A stretch of DNA of 16,830 nt from Fimenecus sp045631225. Its GTDB lineage: Bacteria > Bacillota > Clostridia > Oscillospirales > Acutalibacteraceae. Under the pieces are notes generated by a model. The model was given only the letters and a program-made list of their open reading frames with translations, searched no databases and was not told where the DNA came from. A program made the translations under genes and the position numbers. Location of the stretch: the NCBI GenBank assembly GCA_045631225.1, contig JAZQUG010000020.1:1-16830 (forward strand), given 5' to 3'. Positions 15,098 through 16,830 of this stretch are shown here, piece after piece; the stretch's first letter is position 1; each line of letters begins with the position of its first letter.

Positions 15098-15101
15098 TAA
15101 T
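15096..15101 (+). promoter_or_regulatory. Possible -10 element of a guaB promoter
   Basis: A perfect TATAAT lies in the tail of the hairpin, about 7 nt before a plausible start and 28 nt before the guaB ATG. No recognisable -35 lies 16-18 nt upstream, which would fall inside the hairpin. Confidence 0.3.
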
Positions 15102-15129
15102 GAAAATAAATGTGAAGGAGATATAAATT

Positions 15130-16590
15130 ATGACAGACAAGTTTGTAAAAGAAGGTCTCACCTTTGATGACGTGCTTCTCATTCCGGCAGAAAGTAACGT
15201 TCTTCCAAGTGATGTTGATATTTCAACTCAGCTTACAAAAACAATTAAATTGAATACACCTGTTATCACAGCAGCTATGGATACAGTTACTGAAAGTAAT
15301 ATGGCTATTGCTATTGCTCGTGAAGGCGGTATTGGTATTATTCATAAGAATATGTCAATTGAAGCACAGAAGGCACAGGTTGACAAGGTTAAGAGAAGTG
15401 AAAACGGCGTTATCAATAACCCATTTTTCTTGTCTCCTGAAAATACAGTTCAGGAAGCTGATAACCTTATGCACCGTTATAAAATTTCAGGTGTTCCTGT
15501 ATGTGACGAAAATGGCAAACTTGTAGGTATCCTCACAAACCGTGATATGAGATTTATTTCTGATTACAGCGGAAAAATCAAGGACTTTATGACAAGTGAA
15601 GGTCTTGTAACTGCTCCTGTTGGTACAAGCCATGATGAAGCAAAGCAGATTCTTATGAAGCATAAGATTGAAAAGCTTCCATTAGTTGACGATAAAGGAT
15701 TCCTTAAAGGTCTTATCACAATTAAGGATATTGAAAAAGCGGTTAAATATCCAAATTCAGCAAGAGATTCTATGGGAAGACTTCTTTGTGGTGCTGCTGT
15801 TGGTGCAACTGCTGACGTGCTTGACCGTGTAGCTGCTCTTATTGAAGCAGGTGTTGATATGGTTACTCTTGACTCTGCTCATGGTCATAGCCAGGGCATC
15901 ATCAATGCTGTTGCTAAGGTTAAGGCTGCATATCCTGACCTTCCTCTTATTGCCGGTAACATTGCAACTGCTGAAGCTACAAAAGCTCTTATCGATGCAG
16001 GTGCAGATTGTGTTAAGGTTGGTATCGGTCCTGGTTCAATCTGTACAACTCGTGTTGTTGCAGGTATCGGTGTTCCACAGATTACAGCTGTTTATGATTC
16101 TGCAAATGAAGCAGTAAAACATGGTATTACAGTAATTGCTGACGGTGGTATCAAGTATTCCGGTGAAATTGTTAAGGCTATTGCTGCCGGTGCTTCTGCT
16201 ATCATGGTTGGTTCACTTGTTGCAGGTTGTGAAGAATCACCGGGAGAAAGCGAAATCTATCAGGGACGTCAGTTCAAGGTTTATCGTGGTATGGGTAGTA
16301 TTGCTGCTATGAACAATGGTTCAAAAGACAGATACTTCCAGGCTAATAATAAGAAGCTTGTTCCGGAAGGCGTTGAAGGTCGTGTTCCTTACAAAGGACC
16401 TCTTTCAGATACAATTTACCAGCTTATGGGTGGTCTTAAAGCAGGTATGGGTTATTGTGGTTGTGCAACAATCGAAGAGCTTAAGACAAAGACAAAGTTT
16501 ATCAGAATTACAAATGCAGGTCTTAAGGAAAGCCATCCTCATGACGTTTATATTACAAAGGAAGCTCCTAACTATTCAGGAAATATATAA
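15130..16590 (+). CDS. guaB: Inosine-5'-monophosphate dehydrogenase
   Basis: Converts IMP to XMP with NAD, the committed step of guanine nucleotide synthesis. 486 aa, normal for bacteria. It begins with LTFDDVLLIPAES. A CBS pair at about 95-205 interrupts the barrel. The active-site loop GPGSICTTR carries the catalytic C305. The mobile flap contains KLVPEGVEGRVPYKG with the Arg-Tyr dyad. AAGGAG at 15115-15120 is 9 nt before the ATG. glyA follows after 18 bp, so the two are probably co-transcribed; SHMT supplies one-carbon units used in purine synthesis. Confidence 0.98.
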   Translation: MTDKFVKEGLTFDDVLLIPAESNVLPSDVDISTQLTKTIKLNTPVITAAMDTVTESNMAIAIAREGGIGIIHKNMSIEAQKAQVDKVKRSENGVINNPFFLSPENTVQEADNLMHRYKISGVPVCDENGKLVGILTNRDMRFISDYSGKIKDFMTSEGLVTAPVGTSHDEAKQILMKHKIEKLPLVDDKGFLKGLITIKDIEKAVKYPNSARDSMGRLLCGAAVGATADVLDRVAALIEAGVDMVTLDSAHGHSQGIINAVAKVKAAYPDLPLIAGNIATAEATKALIDAGADCVKVGIGPGSICTTRVVAGIGVPQITAVYDSANEAVKHGITVIADGGIKYSGEIVKAIAAGASAIMVGSLVAGCEESPGESEIYQGRQFKVYRGMGSIAAMNNGSKDRYFQANNKKLVPEGVEGRVPYKGPLSDTIYQLMGGLKAGMGYCGCATIEELKTKTKFIRITNAGLKESHPHDVYITKEAPNYSGNI

Positions 16591-16608
16591 TTTAAGGAAA
16601 TAAAAAAC

Positions 16609-16830
16609 ATGTTCGAAAATTTAATTGATTCTATCGGATTTATAAATAATACTGACCCTGAAGTTGCAGCTGCAATGGGTCTTGAACTTAAAAGACAGAG
16701 AGAAAATCTCGAACTTATTGCAAGTGAAAATATCGTTTCACCTGCAGTTATGGCTGCAATGGGCAGTGTACTTACAAACAAATACGCTGAAGGCTATCCG
16801 GGAAAGAGATATTATGGTGGATGTCAGCAT
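16609..16830 (+). CDS. glyA: Serine hydroxymethyltransferase (3' end missing)
   Basis: The first 74 codons of a PLP enzyme that interconverts serine and glycine and charges tetrahydrofolate with a one-carbon unit. The visible stretch contains the highly conserved LIASENIVSPAVMAAMGS followed by TNKYAEGYPGKRYYGGCQH, which is diagnostic for SHMT. AAGGA at 16594-16598 is 10 nt before the ATG. The gene runs off the window without a frameshift. Confidence 0.96.
   Translation, partial: MFENLIDSIGFINNTDPEVAAAMGLELKRQRENLELIASENIVSPAVMAAMGSVLTNKYAEGYPGKRYYGGCQH

Noticed and set aside
14877..15129. Guanine riboswitch before guaB
   Set aside because: The purine-aptamer junction core and paired loops are not present in this spacer.

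Overview
The window looks like chromosomal DNA from a low-GC Gram-positive Clostridia, most likely a gut or rumen Oscillospiraceae/Ruminococcus-type organism. The evidence is strong AAGGAGG-type ribosome sites, sigma-A type promoters, an rny-ymdB pair, a YtvI-like membrane protein, and secreted proteins with dockerin, possible cohesin and Cys-repeat modules. Assignment to a lineage is inference. I see no tRNA, rRNA, CRISPR array, insertion sequence, phage gene or plasmid gene.

Layout. Bases 1-1842 are the 3' end of a large secreted or surface protein gene: a possible cohesin-like module, eight Cys-rich repeats, an Ig-like domain and an amphipathic tail. A strong terminator follows. A near-consensus promoter and a structured leader precede rny (RNase Y). 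Downstream on the same strand are ymdB (metallophosphoesterase), an orphan solute-binding lipoprotein, recG, an unidentified TIM-barrel protein and an alpha/beta hydrolase. The junctions after ymdB are tight and translationally coupled, which suggests one transcription unit. A separate promoter at 9824-9852 drives a small secreted protein that is essentially one dockerin module. It ends at a bidirectional terminator shared with a converging minus-strand pair: a YtvI-like AI-2E family membrane protein followed by a CpsB/YwqE-type PHP phosphatase, overlapping by 4 bp.

The YtvI-like gene and hom diverge from an AT-rich control region. hom (homoserine dehydrogenase) and lysC (aspartate kinase) form an aspartate-pathway operon. 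lysC carries an in-frame internal start with a full Shine-Dalgarno, so it probably makes alpha and beta subunits. A 250-bp gap after lysC holds an unusually GC-rich structured block with a 39-codon reading frame and a terminator-like hairpin. guaB (IMP dehydrogenase) and the first 74 codons of glyA (serine hydroxymethyltransferase) complete the window.

Most of the window is housekeeping. I do not see a convincing new multi-gene system. The items most worth a second look are the internal start of lysC, the free-standing dockerin, the structured lysC-guaB gap, the palindrome over the YtvI-like gene's promoter, the leader of rny, and the unidentified TIM-barrel gene in the recG operon.
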